This document shows, one piece after another, positions 1 through 5,793 of a DNA stretch of 6,780 bases. The translations under genes were made by a program, and so were the position numbers. Numbering within the stretch: the first letter of the stretch is position 1; every line of letters begins with the position of its first letter. The stretch lies in the NCBI GenBank assembly GCA_014730235.1, contig WJIO01000057.1:1-6780 (forward strand), read 5' to 3'. The notes below the pieces were generated by a model. The model was not told where the DNA came from, searched no databases, and saw only the letters and a program-made list of their open reading frames with translations. This DNA comes from Candidatus Poribacteria bacterium. Its GTDB lineage: Bacteria; Poribacteria; DTPJ01; WJIO01.

Positions 1-511
1 CCCTTGCTGCATAAATATGCCCTTTTTCAGTTAAAATAAGAACAGAGGCAGAACCCTTAACCTGTTCAAACAGGTTCTTAATTCCCTCAACATAGTCTTC
101 ACCCTGGGCTATTATCTTGGCAGCTACTTCAACTGAGCTTATCTTACCGTCGCTCATTTCAGTGAAAACATGACCATTAGCCTGAAGATTCACTGCCAGT
201 TCCTTGGCATTGGTTATTAAACCCAGAAGCACCAGGGCGAAAGTACCCATTTTAGATCCAACTACAAGAGGTTGAGATTCTCGTATGCCGGTTATGACGC
301 CTATTCCCTGGTTGCCTTTTAGTTCTAATAGGGTGTGGCCAAATTTTCCCCTGAATTGTTCAGATCCAAGCCTGTGAATTTCGTGTTTAAATGTATCCCC
401 TAAAACTGCCAGACCTGCTCTTTCCGAACCCATATGGGAATGATAATCTGTCCCATGAAATAGCTCTTCAATGCAATCCTGTTGACTTACTAAACCAAAA
501 ATACCCGACAT
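1..511 (-). CDS. PurF-like (amidophosphoribosyltransferase-type) protein with degenerate glutaminase domain, partial
   Basis: This is the N-terminal 170 residues of a longer protein; the rest lies beyond the left edge. The start MSGIFGLV, the segment Y23-HSHMGSERAGLAVLG, G66-NQGIGVITG, ESQPL (78-82) and the 89-105 segment align by eye with the class II (Ntn) glutamine amidotransferase domain of PurF, which releases ammonia from glutamine for phosphoribosylamine synthesis. The catalytic signature is missing. Residue 2 is Ser instead of the nucleophilic Cys, the usual GH-x-RYST-type stretch reads GVITG (71-75), and the usual HNGN stretch reads LGLI (96-99). The start is firm: an in-frame TGA lies two codons upstream (515-517), and AAAGGA (518-523) sits 6 nt before ATG. 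It begins 26 bp after the preceding gene, so it is probably co-transcribed with it. The phosphoribosyltransferase domain, if present, is not visible. It could be a purine-pathway paralogue using free ammonia, or a protein with another role. Confidence 0.8.
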   Translation of the reverse strand, partial: MSGIFGLVSQQDCIEELFHGTDYHSHMGSERAGLAVLGDTFKHEIHRLGSEQFRGKFGHTLLELKGNQGIGVITGIRESQPLVVGSKMGTFALVLLGLITNAKELAVNLQANGHVFTEMSDGKISSVEVAAKIIAQGEDYVEGIKNLFEQVKGSASVLILTEKGHIYAAR

Positions 512-537
512 TATTCATCCTTTCATGAATTTTACAT

Positions 538-1461
538 TCAGGCAATTTTAAAACTTCTGGCATCCTTAAATGAGGGTTCTAAAATAATATCTGATAAACC
601 AATATTATGATCGTATACCTTCTCCATTTCTTCAATAGAATCAAAGAATCCTACCACATAAGCTGTGGAAAAAGTTTCACCCTCATTAACTTCTTCGCGA
701 CCATTTTCCTGGATGAAACATACATATCCTCTCTGATGACACCATGCTTCAGAAACACCAGCCGGATTTAAAGTCATTCCTGCCAACCATGTTCCTGAAA
801 GGGTCTGGTATGCACGAATAAAGCGTTCTGGCATGGGATCAGTGCCGCGAAGATAGCGATAACGGGCATCTGGAGGAAAATCCTCTAAAAAATCCGTATT
901 CGGTATAGTTCCATAATAGCTCAGGTAAATTTGTGAGAAAGAATCGCCTTTATTATGTTTGAGATGACCGGGCATATCAACTCTCAGGGAAAGATTTTTC
1001 ACTGTGTTGACAGAGGTGACTCGATCTGCACAGAAGAAATACCGTGTATTTTCCGGAAAAACTAATATCTGTTCCCACAAAGATCCAGGTTTTCTTCCGT
1101 AGGTGGCTACTTTCCATTTATACCAAAGTTTTACAGCTATAAAATTTTCAGCTTTAACTATTTCATAAGGTAGCTTCTTTGCCCCGGTACATATCTGTGG
1201 AAGTTCCACGTATCGTTTTGGTATATCTCCGTGATAAAGATCGCCGTAATCGTATGTATTGGTTTCACCCGGTTCATCTTTTCCCGGTTCCAGCAGAAAA
1301 TCAACTATACATAGGCCGAAACCCAGATCTCTAGCGTTGGTTTTTTTGTCCATTAATGTTCCGGCAGAAATCCCTGAAACATAACCTTCCGTCTGTATTT
1401 TCGCATGGAGTGCATTAGTTTCAATACTTATTTCAGAGTCGTTGATTTTGTAGTTAAGCAT
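538..1461 (-). CDS. conserved uncharacterised protein, probably cytoplasmic
   Basis: This is a 307-residue protein I cannot assign to a characterised family. There is no signal peptide or membrane segment. It is rich in aromatic residues and alternating hydrophobic stretches, suggesting a mainly beta fold. Well-formed, conserved-looking blocks are G30-ISAGTLMDKKTNARDLGFGL, YDYGDLYHGDIPKRYVELPQ (70-89), PGSLWEQ (125-131), DMPGHLKH (162-169), EDFPPDARYRYLRG (193-206) and EAWCHQRGYVCFI (238-250). From memory, similar hypothetical proteins occur in Planctomycetes-like genomes near carbohydrate genes. A sugar-binding or sugar-processing beta-sandwich is a guess, not a call. ATG at 1461 is preceded by AAAGGT (1469-1474) with 7 nt spacing. 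Only 14 bp separate it from the Uma2 gene, and its ribosome site abuts that gene's stop codon, so the two are likely translationally linked. It also lies 26 bp ahead of the PurF-like gene. Confidence 0.85.
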   Translation of the reverse strand: MLNYKINDSEISIETNALHAKIQTEGYVSGISAGTLMDKKTNARDLGFGLCIVDFLLEPGKDEPGETNTYDYGDLYHGDIPKRYVELPQICTGAKKLPYEIVKAENFIAVKLWYKWKVATYGRKPGSLWEQILVFPENTRYFFCADRVTSVNTVKNLSLRVDMPGHLKHNKGDSFSQIYLSYYGTIPNTDFLEDFPPDARYRYLRGTDPMPERFIRAYQTLSGTWLAGMTLNPAGVSEAWCHQRGYVCFIQENGREEVNEGETFSTAYVVGFFDSIEEMEKVYDHNIGLSDIILEPSFKDARSFKIA

Positions 1462-1475
1462 TATTTTTACCTTTT

Positions 1476-2081
1476 TTATTCACTGAATATATCGTCCACA
1501 GAGGCCTGAAAACCAGACAGCACTTCAGAATGTATTATTTCACCTAAACCCCATTTACCTATCATTTTGTATTTTTTATTATCAATTATATAAATTTCAA
1601 TTGTTCTATCCAGGGGATCAACGATCCAGTATTCTGAAACACCTGCTTTTTCATATTCGGCAAATTTTTCTATCCTGTCGGTTTCTTCTGAACCTTTTGA
1701 TATTATTTCAACTGCCAGATCAGGTACCCCCCAGTATCTTTCTATAATCCTGTCTTTGTGTTCATTGCTCATGAAGATTATATCTGGTTGCCTGATTTTA
1801 TCTTTCTGTAATCTGACATCTAATGGAGAATATCTTACTTCGCCAAGTTTTTGTGTTTGATTAAAGCTTCTAATTAAAAAATACAGATTACCTGAAATCT
1901 CTTGATGTTTAGATGTTGGTGATGGCGCTATGATAAGCTTCCCTTCAGACAATTCGACTTTCCTGTTAGTCTCTGGCAGGTTAAAATAATCTTTCTCTGT
2001 CCATTTTCCCTGACGTGGGAATAGTTCCAGGATTTCCAAGACCAATCCTTCTTCTTTTAACTCTTTCAGAGTTTGAGCCAC
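1476..2081 (-). CDS. Uma2-family (DUF820) PD-(D/E)XK nuclease-like protein
   Basis: This 201-residue protein has the usual length and layout of Uma2-family putative endonucleases, a large group with a restriction-endonuclease-like fold whose biological role is mostly unknown. Visible family marks, in order, are VELSEGKLIIAPSPTSKHQE (42-61), RQPDIIF with D100, PDLAVEIISKGS with E125 (120-131), then DR-x2-KF-x2-Y-x3-GVSEYWIVDP (135-156). The acidic positions D100 and E125 expected at the active site are present, so the protein looks intact. The start is GTG at 2081, supported by a strong ribosome site AGAGGTGA (2088-2095) 6 nt upstream; no better ATG is available nearby. A consensus promoter lies just upstream, and the gene probably leads a three-gene unit with the uncharacterised and PurF-like genes. 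Nothing shows a target or a partner toxin/antitoxin role. Confidence 0.93.
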   Translation of the reverse strand: MAQTLKELKEEGLVLEILELFPRQGKWTEKDYFNLPETNRKVELSEGKLIIAPSPTSKHQEISGNLYFLIRSFNQTQKLGEVRYSPLDVRLQKDKIRQPDIIFMSNEHKDRIIERYWGVPDLAVEIISKGSEETDRIEKFAEYEKAGVSEYWIVDPLDRTIEIYIIDNKKYKMIGKWGLGEIIHSEVLSGFQASVDDIFSE

Positions 2082-2134
2082 AGTTTATCACCTCTTTTAT
2101 TAATTTAATCAGTTTTATTGGATATTCTGTAAAT

Positions 2135-2164
2135 ATTATATCATACTGAAGCGTTTTAACACAA
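2135..2164 (-). promoter_or_regulatory. sigma70-type extended -10 promoter for the Uma2-led unit
   Basis: Read on the minus strand, TATAAT (2140-2135) is a perfect -10 box, preceded by TGA (2143-2141) as an extended -10 element. A weak -35, TTGTGT (2164-2159), lies 18 bp upstream. Transcription would start near 2128 and give a leader of about 45 nt before the GTG codon. It lies in the 89-bp gap after the dehydratase stop, so the Uma2 unit need not depend on read-through. No terminator hairpin is apparent between the two genes. Confidence 0.6.
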
Positions 2165-2170
2165 AGATAT

Positions 2171-3304
2171 TTATATGTATCCAGTTGATCCATCAGGACG
2201 AACAGGACATGTCCTCTGCCAGTGTATATATGAGTCTTTACTTATAGCCTCCTCATTTACTTCCACGCCAAATCCGGGACGATCCCTTAATTCAAGAAAA
2301 CCATCAATTGGCACATAGGGATCTTCCAGCCAGTGATTATCTCCTGGTAGCAGGTATTCGAGAATCTTGAAATTGGGTGTTGCCGCCGCAAAATGCAAGT
2401 TTACCGCAGTTGCCAGGGGGCCCATCGGGTTATGTGGGGCTACAGTCACATAATGGGCTTCTGCGATGGCCGCGATCTTTCTCATTTCCAATAAACCTCC
2501 GCATGTGCAGATATCCGGCTGGATTATATCTGCACCCTGAGCTGTAAGGAGTTCCAAAAAATCAAAGCGTGTATAAAGACATTCACCAGTGGCCAGAGGA
2601 ACTTGTAATTGACTTCTCAATCGGGACCATGCGGGAATATGCTCCGGTCTCAGGGGTTCCTCGTAAAAATACGGGTCATAAGGTGCTAAGGCGTTTGCCA
2701 ACTGCAATGCCTGTATAGGTTCGAAAATCTTTGCATGAGCGTCAAATGCAAAAAGCCACTCCTGGGGGGTGTTATCTCTCAATTCTTCAAAATATCGGGC
2801 TGCGGCATCGCAAACCATTCCCCATCTGTGGGAATCAGGTGATAACTTATATGGACTAGTTTTAAAAGCTGTAAATCCCCATTCTTCATTAAGCTTTCGA
2901 GCATTTTCCGCTGCTTCTTTACCGTCCCGTCCACCTACTCCCCGGTAAACCTGTATACGATCCCTTACATTTCCTCCAAGGAGCATATAAACAGGCAGAC
3001 CGGCGGCTTTGCCGCTAATATCCCATAGTGCATGATCCAAAGCGGACATAGCTGCCAGGCCAATAGAACCGGGGGGGAAGCGAAGCTGTTGGAAAATTTT
3101 TAGCATTATATACTCGATCCGTCTAGGATCTTCACCTTTGATCATTTCAAATATATAATCAATTGTAGGTTTAATTGCAAGATCCGGACCGTGATTATAG
3201 GCTTCCCCCCAGCCGTATAAGTCTTCGTCAGTTTCAACTTTTATCAACGCCCTGGGACGATTTCCATCTCTGGTTATATAGGTTTTCATAGCTGTTATTT
3301 TCAT
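2171..3304 (-). CDS. mandelate racemase/muconate lactonizing enzyme-family sugar-acid dehydratase (galactonate dehydratase-like)
   Basis: This is an enolase-superfamily enzyme of 377 residues, a normal length for acid-sugar dehydratases, which remove water from an aldonic acid to give a 2-keto-3-deoxy acid in the cytoplasm. The N-terminal capping domain spans about 1-115 (DLYGWGEA, then ALDHALWDISGKAAGLPVY). The barrel follows with K148 in FKTSPYK, D188-A-H190, EEPL with E215, GECLY with E241, QPDICTCGG with D264, APHNPMGPLA with H291, and LEY with E316. D188, E215 and E241 are the three metal ligands. A His two residues after the first ligand is a feature I associate with galactonate/mannonate-type dehydratases. 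I chose ATG at 3304, with GAGGGGG (3314-3320) 9 nt upstream, over an upstream TTG at 3340 that has no ribosome site. The substrate is not determined by sequence; galactonate is the best guess, with gluconate, arabinonate or another hexonate possible. Confidence 0.9.
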   Translation of the reverse strand: MKITAMKTYITRDGNRPRALIKVETDEDLYGWGEAYNHGPDLAIKPTIDYIFEMIKGEDPRRIEYIMLKIFQQLRFPPGSIGLAAMSALDHALWDISGKAAGLPVYMLLGGNVRDRIQVYRGVGGRDGKEAAENARKLNEEWGFTAFKTSPYKLSPDSHRWGMVCDAAARYFEELRDNTPQEWLFAFDAHAKIFEPIQALQLANALAPYDPYFYEEPLRPEHIPAWSRLRSQLQVPLATGECLYTRFDFLELLTAQGADIIQPDICTCGGLLEMRKIAAIAEAHYVTVAPHNPMGPLATAVNLHFAAATPNFKILEYLLPGDNHWLEDPYVPIDGFLELRDRPGFGVEVNEEAISKDSYIHWQRTCPVRPDGSTGYI

Positions 3305-3361
3305 TTGCAGATTCCCCCTCACGAAGTTTTTAAAGATCAACCTATTTTATTAGATGAATTG

Positions 3362-3390
3362 AGTTTAGCATACCATTAGCATGTAGACAA
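3362..3390 (-). promoter_or_regulatory. putative sigma70-type promoter for the dehydratase gene
   Basis: On the minus strand, TTGTCT (3390-3385) and TAAACT (3367-3362) are separated by 17 bp, with TGC directly before the -10 as an extended element. Each hexamer matches the consensus at four of six positions. The start point would be near 3355, leaving about a 50-nt leader. The spacer contains two copies of TTAGCAT on the plus strand (3365-3371 and 3376-3382), 11 bp apart, which could be an operator. Confidence 0.45.
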
Positions 3391-3460
3391 GAGGTATTCA
3401 TATTTACTGGTATTTATTTGTTTTTACGGCAGAATAATGTAAAAAAATTAATATTTACTC

Positions 3461-3488
3461 GAACATTTGTATTGTGTTTCTCGTCTAA
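3461..3488 (+). promoter_or_regulatory. ECF (sigmaE-type) autoregulatory promoter
   Basis: GAACATT (3461-3467) and GTCTAA (3483-3488) are exactly 15 bp apart. This closely matches the E. coli sigmaE pattern, GGAACTT then about 15 bp then GTCTAA/GTCTGA. Transcription would start near 3494, giving a leader of roughly 20 nt that still includes the ribosome site AGAGGT (3502-3507) and ATG at 3513. It sits directly in front of the ECF sigma gene, so the simplest reading is self-activation. That this particular sigma factor uses it is inference. Confidence 0.6.
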
Positions 3489-3512
3489 ATGGTCGAACAA
3501 GAGAGGTAAAAG

Positions 3513-4112
3513 ATGATAAACACAGGGATCATTCTTAATAGTTCAGGGAATCTAGAAATGGAAGATGCGGAACTTATCCGGCTTTGTCAAGAAGGGGATA
3601 TGTCTGCTTTTGAATCCATATTTCGTAAACATCAGAACAGGGTCTATAACGTGACCTATAGAATGATGGGAAATCAGGATGATGCAATGGATATGACTCA
3701 GGATATATTTGTAAAAGCATATCAGAAAATAGGCAAATTTAATTTCAAATCGTCCTTTTCCACCTGGATTTATCGTATAGCTGTTAATCATTGCATTGAT
3801 GAACTAAGGAAGAGAAAAAGAAACGGACAATCGGTTCCTCTGGAAGAAGCGATAACAAAGGCAGATGAAACAACACCAGAGAAACAAGCTGTATTAAATG
3901 ACAGGCAGCAAAATGTTTGGAAAGCGATTAATTCACTTAAAGATAAAGACAGATCAATTATAATACTTAGAGATATAGAGGGCTTGTCTTATAAAGAGAT
4001 TTCAAAAGTGATGAAATGCTCCATGGGTCGCGTAAAATCCAGAATTCATGAAGCAAGACAGAAACTGAAGAAAATATTGGAAGAGCAAACTGAGTTGTGG
4101 AACGAAATCTAA
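3513..4112 (+). CDS. ECF-type RNA polymerase sigma factor (RpoE/SigW-like)
   Basis: This 199-residue group 4 sigma factor directs RNA polymerase to stress-type promoters. Region 2 covers about 33-100: AFESIFRKHQNRVYNVTYRM, DDAMDMTQDIFVKAYQKIGKF and FSTWIYRIAVNHCIDELRK, the core-binding and -10-recognition helices. Region 4 covers about 130-188: LKDKDRSIIILRDIEGLSYKEISKVM followed by the recognition helix GRVKSRIHEARQKLKK, which reads the -35. Regions 1 and 3 are absent, as is usual for this class. The start at 3513 has ribosome site AGAGGT 5 nt upstream; an internal ATG at 3558 with AGGGA upstream is an alternative giving 184 residues. An ECF-like promoter sits immediately upstream, and the anti-sigma gene follows after 14 bp, the typical arrangement for a sigma factor controlled by its neighbour. 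Confidence 0.96.
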   Translation: MINTGIILNSSGNLEMEDAELIRLCQEGDMSAFESIFRKHQNRVYNVTYRMMGNQDDAMDMTQDIFVKAYQKIGKFNFKSSFSTWIYRIAVNHCIDELRKRKRNGQSVPLEEAITKADETTPEKQAVLNDRQQNVWKAINSLKDKDRSIIILRDIEGLSYKEISKVMKCSMGRVKSRIHEARQKLKKILEEQTELWNEI

Positions 4113-4126
4113 GGAGGTGTTTATTG

Positions 4127-4663
4127 ATGCGATGTGATGAATTTAGTAAGAATCTTTCTGCTTTTCTGGATAACGAGCTACCCCTGGAAGAGCATAAAAA
4201 AATGGAACTCCATATAGCATCTTGTGAAACATGTCATAAAGAAGCAGAAGAATTGAAAGTTATGGTTAATATCGTTGCAAATACACCTCGACTTGAAGCA
4301 CCTACACAACTGTGGGAAATGACACATAAAAAGATAATCGAGGAAGCTGAAATACCTAAACATTTTAGGTTACCCAACTGGAGTTTTGTTCCTGTAGCAG
4401 CGGCGGTTTTTGCACTTATGCTGTTTTTTGCCAGTAATTATATTTTCTTTCACCAGGATGAAAGTGGAGAAATACCCGTTGCGTATTATATTCAGGAACA
4501 CGTTGCCACTCAAAGCGAATACTCGTTATCAATAGAGCCTGTTTCCGAGTTGACGACAATGACTCAAACTGAAGAAGATTATACACAATTGAATGATAAT
4601 ATATCAGAGCTGGAACTGCTCATGGAGGTCCATTATGGGATTGACGCGACGAATGGTTCTTAA
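4127..4663 (+). CDS. membrane anti-sigma factor with ZAS-type zinc finger
   Basis: This 178-residue protein probably binds the upstream-encoded ECF sigma factor and keeps it inactive at the inner membrane. The N-terminal cytoplasmic domain has C3, H29, C33 and C36 in the spacing C-x25-H-x3-C-x2-C, the ZAS zinc-binding anti-sigma signature. One transmembrane helix follows at about 87-108 (FVPVAAAVFALMLFFASNYIFF region). The remaining 70 residues, about 109-178, are acidic and lie outside the inner membrane; I see no known domain in them. I chose ATG at 4127, with an excellent ribosome site AAGGAGGTG (4111-4119) overlapping the sigma stop codon; an upstream ATG at 4097 lies inside the sigma gene without such a site. 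The 3' end overlaps the next gene by 29 nt. Regulation could be by proteolysis of the periplasmic part, as for RseA, or by redox/metal loss at the Cys cluster. Confidence 0.92.
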   Translation: MRCDEFSKNLSAFLDNELPLEEHKKMELHIASCETCHKEAEELKVMVNIVANTPRLEAPTQLWEMTHKKIIEEAEIPKHFRLPNWSFVPVAAAVFALMLFFASNYIFFHQDESGEIPVAYYIQEHVATQSEYSLSIEPVSELTTMTQTEEDYTQLNDNISELELLMEVHYGIDATNGS

Positions 4664-5762
4664 GACCTGGTGCTATCTGTGCCTTTTTGGTCTAATACTT
4701 ACAGCGTCATCAAATATCAGGGCTGAGGATATGCCTGATCCGCAGGAATTATTTCAGAAAGTCATTAACTCTTATCAAAGTGTGGATTACATTGGTAAGA
4801 TGACTATGATGTTTCTGGGCCCGGGTGGAAGAAGCTCCGTAAGCGAAGCAATAGTATACAGAGAAACACCCGATAAATGGCGAATAGAATTTATATGGCC
4901 CGATGAAATAAAAGGAAGAGGTATGGCCTCAGTAGGTGAAAAAAGATGGCCTATCAAGAGAGAGCGAGGGACAAGAGATAGGCGTTTTATGTGGCACCCC
5001 CCAGGCAGAATGCTGGAAGAAATGCCGTTAAAAAGCATAAAATTGATTCTCAGGAATTATTATATACATATTCTTCAAGGCGGAAGCATTGCCGGACGGG
5101 ATACATATATGATAGAGCTGGAACCAAAAGAAGGTGGAAGACCGTCACGCAAGATATGGGTGGATAAGGAGAAAGGCGTAATGCTCAAGATTGAGCATTA
5201 TGACACCCAAAAACGTCCGGTAGGTTTTTACACCTTCAGCGAAATTCAATATAATCCGAAGATAGATGAATCCCTGTTTCGCGAACCTGAAGATCATGAT
5301 GACAGACCACTAGACCGGGGCCCCAGAAGAAGTGAACGAAGCGAATTGTGGGATCATGGTAAAGGAAAATTGGATATTGAAAGGATCACAAAGGAGGTAG
5401 AATTAGACTTAATAATCAAGGCTGAAATACCAGCAGGATTTGTACTACAAAGCATAGAATCCATGAAATTTGGAAGACATAAAAACGTACATCTTAAATA
5501 TACCGATGGTATGGTTGTTGTCTCGGTATTCCAGTCTCGTAAAAGACCACCTCGTCCAAGGGATCAGGATAATCCATCTCCTCCAAGGGATGATGAGATG
5601 AAAGATATAAAAATAGACGGAGTGAGTGGTCAGGAAAAACAAGCAGGCCCCGTATACATATTACGGTGGAATTATAAAAAACTAGATTTTACATTAATTG
5701 GCGAATTAAATAAAGACAGCATGATTCGCATTGCAAAAACACTGATCAAAGAAGCTGGTTAG
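4635..5762 (+). CDS. exported RseB/MucB-like (LolA-fold) sigma regulatory protein
   Basis: This is a 375-residue exported protein. Residues 1 to about 30 form a signal peptide: R5-R6 and K10, a hydrophobic core at 12-24, and probable cleavage after A30; no lipobox is obvious. Residues about 35-215 resemble the LolA/RseB N-terminal half-barrel (DPQELFQKVINSYQSVDYIG, later GRDTYMIELEP, IWVDKEKGVMLKIEHYD, FSEIQYNPKIDESLF). A highly charged linker (217-245) leads to a second domain (250-375) with the RseB/MucB C-terminal pattern PAGFVLQSIE, YTDGMVVVSVFQ and a closing segment ending in IAKTLIKE. RseB proteins sense lipids or lipoprotein stress and shield the anti-sigma factor from proteolysis, which fits the gene order. 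ATG at 4635 has GGAGGT (4624-4629) 5 nt upstream and overlaps the anti-sigma gene by 29 nt. A Pro/Arg/Asp-rich loop at 303-322 looks like a lineage insertion. A general outer-membrane lipoprotein-sorting role is the main alternative. Confidence 0.82.
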   Translation: MGLTRRMVLKTWCYLCLFGLILTASSNIRAEDMPDPQELFQKVINSYQSVDYIGKMTMMFLGPGGRSSVSEAIVYRETPDKWRIEFIWPDEIKGRGMASVGEKRWPIKRERGTRDRRFMWHPPGRMLEEMPLKSIKLILRNYYIHILQGGSIAGRDTYMIELEPKEGGRPSRKIWVDKEKGVMLKIEHYDTQKRPVGFYTFSEIQYNPKIDESLFREPEDHDDRPLDRGPRRSERSELWDHGKGKLDIERITKEVELDLIIKAEIPAGFVLQSIESMKFGRHKNVHLKYTDGMVVVSVFQSRKRPPRPRDQDNPSPPRDDEMKDIKIDGVSGQEKQAGPVYILRWNYKKLDFTLIGELNKDSMIRIAKTLIKEAG

Positions 5763-5793
5763 CGAATACAGATATATAGAAAGGAACACAAAA

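Noticed and set aside
1981-2193. Minus-strand open frame of 70 codons spanning the Uma2 start region
   Set aside because: It overlaps the 5' part of the Uma2 gene in another frame and the promoter gap, and its product is low in recognisable patterns. It is a shadow.
3305-3340. Extension of the dehydratase by 12 residues to a TTG at 3340
   Set aside because: There is no ribosome site before the TTG, and the sequence MKITAMKTYIT beginning at ATG 3304 with GAGGGGG upstream fits the family start.
3393-3414. GGTATT repeated at 3393 and 3409 as an operator
   Set aside because: A six-base repeat in AT-rich DNA at 16 bp spacing is easily chance, and it lies outside both promoters.
3418-3454. A possible sigma70 promoter on the plus strand ahead of the ECF sigma gene
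   Set aside because: Candidate boxes (TTGTTT or TTTACG with TAATGT or TAATAT) have wrong spacing (about 11 or 20 bp) in this AT-rich stretch.
4097-4126. Upstream start of the anti-sigma factor at ATG 4097
   Set aside because: It lies in the sigma coding region with no ribosome site. ATG 4127 has AAGGAGGTG at good spacing and gives C3 at the right place for the zinc finger.
4593-4634. Longer RseB-like protein from ATG 4593
   Set aside because: The extra residues would precede the signal peptide, and ATG 4635 has GGAGGT at 5 nt spacing.
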